A stretch of DNA of 64,000 nt, taken from positions 40,179-104,178 of the forward strand of contig JBFIEE010000004.1 of assembly GCA_041603535.1 (NCBI GenBank), written 5' to 3'. Below are positions 61,870-64,000 of the stretch, in pieces. The stretch is from HB2-32-21 sp041603535 (lineage in GTDB: Bacteria > Pseudomonadota > Gammaproteobacteria > Pseudomonadales > Porticoccaceae). The translations under genes and the position numbers were made by a program. Below the pieces are notes generated by a model that saw only the letters and a program-made list of their open reading frames with translations, had not been told where the DNA came from and did not search any database. How positions within the stretch are numbered: position 1 is the first letter of the stretch; each line of letters begins with the position of its first letter.

Positions 61870-63192
61870 ATGAACACTGGGAAAAGTCATTCATTGTCAT
61901 TACGGCGCGGCCTGAAAAAGCTGGGCATTGCCGCCAGCGTAACTGCAATTTCACTGTCAGCCTGTTTCGTACAAGCGGCCGACACGATCAAGGTTGGTGT
62001 GTTGCACTCGCTGTCGGGCACCATGGCGATCAGCGAAACCACCCTGAAAGATACGGTATTGATGCTGGTTGAAGAGCAAAACAAAAAAGGTGGTTTGTTG
62101 GGCAAAAAGCTTGAGGCGGTTGTGGTTGATCCCGCCTCCAACTGGCCACTGTTCGCTGAAAAGACCAAGGAGCTCCTCGGTAAGGAAAAAGTGGACGTTA
62201 TTTTTGGCTGCTGGACCTCGGTCTCGCGTAAATCGGTCTTGCCGGTCATTGAAGAAATGAATGGCCTGTTGTTTTACCCTGTTCAATACGAAGGCGAGGA
62301 GTCTTCGAAAAATGTTTTCTACACTGGCGCGGCGCCAAATCAACAGGCCATTCCCGCTGTTGATTATCTGATGAACGAGATCGGCGTCAAGCGTTGGGTG
62401 CTGGCTGGCACGGACTATGTCTATCCGCGGACGACCAATAAAATCCTTGAGTCTTACCTCAAAAGCAAGGGCGTTGCCGCTGAAGATATCATGATTAATT
62501 ACACGCCATTTGGCCACGCAGACTGGCAAACGATTGTTTCTGACGTGAAGAAATTTGGTTCCGCCGGCAAGAAAACAGCGGTGGTATCCACTATTAATGG
62601 CGACGCCAATGTGCCTTTTTATAAGGAATTAGGTAATCAGGGTGTATCGGCTGAAGATATTCCGGTGGTCGCTTTCTCGGTGGGTGAAGAAGAGCTTTCC
62701 GGCTTTGATACCACGCCGCTGGTGGGTCATCTGGCCGCATGGAATTATTTTATGAGCGCCGATGCTGATGTGAACGCGGAGTTCATCAAAAAATGGCACG
62801 CGTTTATTAAGAACGAGAAGCGCGTTACTAACGATCCGATGGAAGCCACCTATATCGGTTTTAATATGTGGGTAAAAGCGGTCGAAAAGGCTGGCAGCAC
62901 TGAGGTTGATAAGGTACGCCCTGCCATGTACGGCATCACGGTACCCAACCTGACTGGCGGTACAGCAAAAATGCTGCCCAATCATCATCTGACCAAGCCG
63001 GTATTAATTGGTGAGATTCAGGAAGACGGGCAGTTTGAAACCGTCTGGCAAACAGAGAGCGAAGTGCCGGGTGATGCGTGGACCGACTTCCTGCCCGAAA
63101 GCGCCAAGCTTACTTCCGACTGGCAGGATCCAAAAATCATGTGCGGTAATTACAATACCGAAACCAAGACCTGTTCCGGACAAAACTACTAA
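61870..63192 (+). CDS. urtA: Urea ABC transporter substrate-binding protein
   Basis: 440 residues with an N-terminal signal peptide (to about AAD, residue 38). The body, IKVGVLHSLSGTMAISETTLKDTVLMLVEEQNKKGG, and WTSVSRKSVLPVIEE are UrtA-specific. It captures urea in the periplasm for UrtBCDE. GGGAG precedes the ATG. It follows a sigma-54 promoter, fitting induction by nitrogen limitation, and lies downstream of the urease genes. Confidence 0.96.
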   Translation: MNTGKSHSLSLRRGLKKLGIAASVTAISLSACFVQAADTIKVGVLHSLSGTMAISETTLKDTVLMLVEEQNKKGGLLGKKLEAVVVDPASNWPLFAEKTKELLGKEKVDVIFGCWTSVSRKSVLPVIEEMNGLLFYPVQYEGEESSKNVFYTGAAPNQQAIPAVDYLMNEIGVKRWVLAGTDYVYPRTTNKILESYLKSKGVAAEDIMINYTPFGHADWQTIVSDVKKFGSAGKKTAVVSTINGDANVPFYKELGNQGVSAEDIPVVAFSVGEEELSGFDTTPLVGHLAAWNYFMSADADVNAEFIKKWHAFIKNEKRVTNDPMEATYIGFNMWVKAVEKAGSTEVDKVRPAMYGITVPNLTGGTAKMLPNHHLTKPVLIGEIQEDGQFETVWQTESEVPGDAWTDFLPESAKLTSDWQDPKIMCGNYNTETKTCSGQNY

Positions 63193-63220
63193 GCTTACAT
63201 CTCGTGTAGTTTATTGAACC

Positions 63221-63275
63221 AACGCTGGCCTCGTACCGCCCCCCTCTTTGGGTGCGAGGCTGGCGTTTTCTTTAC
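63221..63275 (+). terminator. Strong hairpin between urtA and urtB (partial terminator)
   Basis: A 17-bp stem, AACGCTGGCCTCGTACC (63221–63237) with GGTGCGAGGCTGGCGTT (63251–63267), including three G·U pairs, and a 13-nt loop. TTTTCTTT follows. As urtB starts 33 bp later on the same strand, it probably attenuates transcription, keeping UrtA more abundant than the permease. Confidence 0.75.
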
Positions 63276-63299
63276 CCTTAATAACCTGACAATAAATCG

Positions 63300-64000
63300 A
63301 TGAATAATTTGCTCAGGGTTGTGCTCGTGATGCTCGCTCTTGTGTGGTTGATGCCTGGGCACGCCAGCCAGGGCAACGGCACCGAAGATGCTTTTGCAGC
63401 GGCGCTGGCGCAACTGACAAAAGGAAGTTTTAGCGACAGGGCTCTTGTTATTGATGAGCTGGCCAGACTTGGCGACGCGCGCGTGGCGGACGTTTTTGAT
63501 GCGTTTTTGCAAGGTTCGCTGTATTACGACAAGTCGACCAGGGCTGTCCTGATCGTTACTAAAAGTGCGACAGGTTACCTCGGCAATGAAGTACTTGCCG
63601 GCAAGGAACCGGGTCTGGTGACAAAAAAGGATATTAAGAAAATAAGTGTGAATAATGCGTTGCGCCAGCAGTTGCGCCGCTGGATTGCGCTGTTCAAGTT
63701 AGGCAGTGTCAATGCGGACAGTCGGGAGGAAGCGGCGCAGGCTCTGATTAAGGCGCCATCGCGGGAGTTTTTGTTACCCCTGGAGCAGGCGCTGGCTGCG
63801 GAATCCGAGGGCCATGTAAAGGCTGCGATGATGCTTGCCAAGGCGTCCATATTATTAGGCAGTGACGATCCGGTGGAACGCCTGGCGGCGGTGAGTGCGA
63901 TGGCGGATGCCAGTGATAGTCGCGTCGTGACCATGCTCGAAGTACTTGTCGCACAGGACGCTAACGGCCATTTTTCCGAAACCGATGAGGCAGTGCGAGC
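63300..64000 (+). CDS. urtB: Urea ABC transporter permease UrtB (3' end outside window)
   Basis: The ATG at 63300 opens a frame that continues to the window edge (233 codons). A signal-like hydrophobic start (LLRVVLVMLALVWLMPGHA) leads into the helical N-terminal periplasmic domain special to proteobacterial UrtB (SFSDRALVIDELARLGDARV, then AAMMLAKASILLGSDDPVERLAAV). The membrane permease domain lies beyond the window. It is the second gene of the urt group. Confidence 0.88.
   Translation, partial: MNNLLRVVLVMLALVWLMPGHASQGNGTEDAFAAALAQLTKGSFSDRALVIDELARLGDARVADVFDAFLQGSLYYDKSTRAVLIVTKSATGYLGNEVLAGKEPGLVTKKDIKKISVNNALRQQLRRWIALFKLGSVNADSREEAAQALIKAPSREFLLPLEQALAAESEGHVKAAMMLAKASILLGSDDPVERLAAVSAMADASDSRVVTMLEVLVAQDANGHFSETDEAVR

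Overview
The window reads as chromosome of a free-living, probably marine, gammaproteobacterium. The order aminotransferase–sfsA–dksA–gluQ–pcnB–folK–panB matches that clade. The catabolic gene mix (Baeyer-Villiger monooxygenases, many SDRs, phytanoyl-CoA dioxygenases) resembles Spongiibacteraceae-type genomes. This placement is inference from gene content and order. No rRNA, tRNA or CRISPR array was found.

Layout. 0–2.6 kb: the end of a DUF924 gene and an exported succinylglutamate desuccinylase/aspartoacylase-like enzyme. 3.0–5.3 kb: a sulfide/persulfide module, with a two-gene YeeE/YedE sulfur transporter and an ETHE1/Blh-type persulfide dioxygenase, divergent from a BigR/SqrR-type ArsR repressor; a palindrome overlaps the dioxygenase promoter. 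5.4–12.7 kb: a housekeeping block (panB, deoxynucleoside kinase, folK, pcnB, gluQ, dksA, aminotransferase, sfsA). 12.9–21.2 kb: mixed genes (SnoaL-like protein, zinc alcohol dehydrogenase, Rieske protein, HtpX, cation efflux, LEA14 lipoprotein, SlyX, M15 peptidase, CysE, DgkA). 21.6–25.2 kb: a fused indolepyruvate ferredoxin oxidoreductase. 25.9–31.8 kb: a YbhGFSR-like ABC exporter and a SCO protein.

25.6 kb and 31.9–34.3 kb hold decayed mobile elements (IS3, IS256, IS5 and IS110 families) around orphan or broken genes. From 34.3 to about 52.8 kb lies a dense accessory block: two Baeyer-Villiger monooxygenases, five SDRs, two phytanoyl-CoA dioxygenase-like proteins, an esterase, an amidohydrolase, a sulfotransferase, a CaiB-type CoA-transferase, an SMP-30 lactonase and an outer-membrane porin. 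Together they suggest alcohol to ketone to lactone to hydroxy acid to CoA thioester catabolism of a hydrophobic cyclic compound. No transcription factor is encoded in the block. The substrate cannot be read from the sequence.

52.9–64.0 kb holds YgiQ and a complete urease locus (ureDABC, ureEFG, with a short UreJ/HupE-like protein divergent from ureD), followed by urea transporter genes urtA and urtB (cut by the window end). A sigma-54 promoter with two NtrC-like sites precedes urtA, and a weaker sigma-54-like site precedes ureD, which ties urea use to nitrogen limitation. A strong hairpin between urtA and urtB probably sets their expression ratio.

Short tandem duplications of about 8–18 bp recur at ten or more spacers and inside two coding regions.
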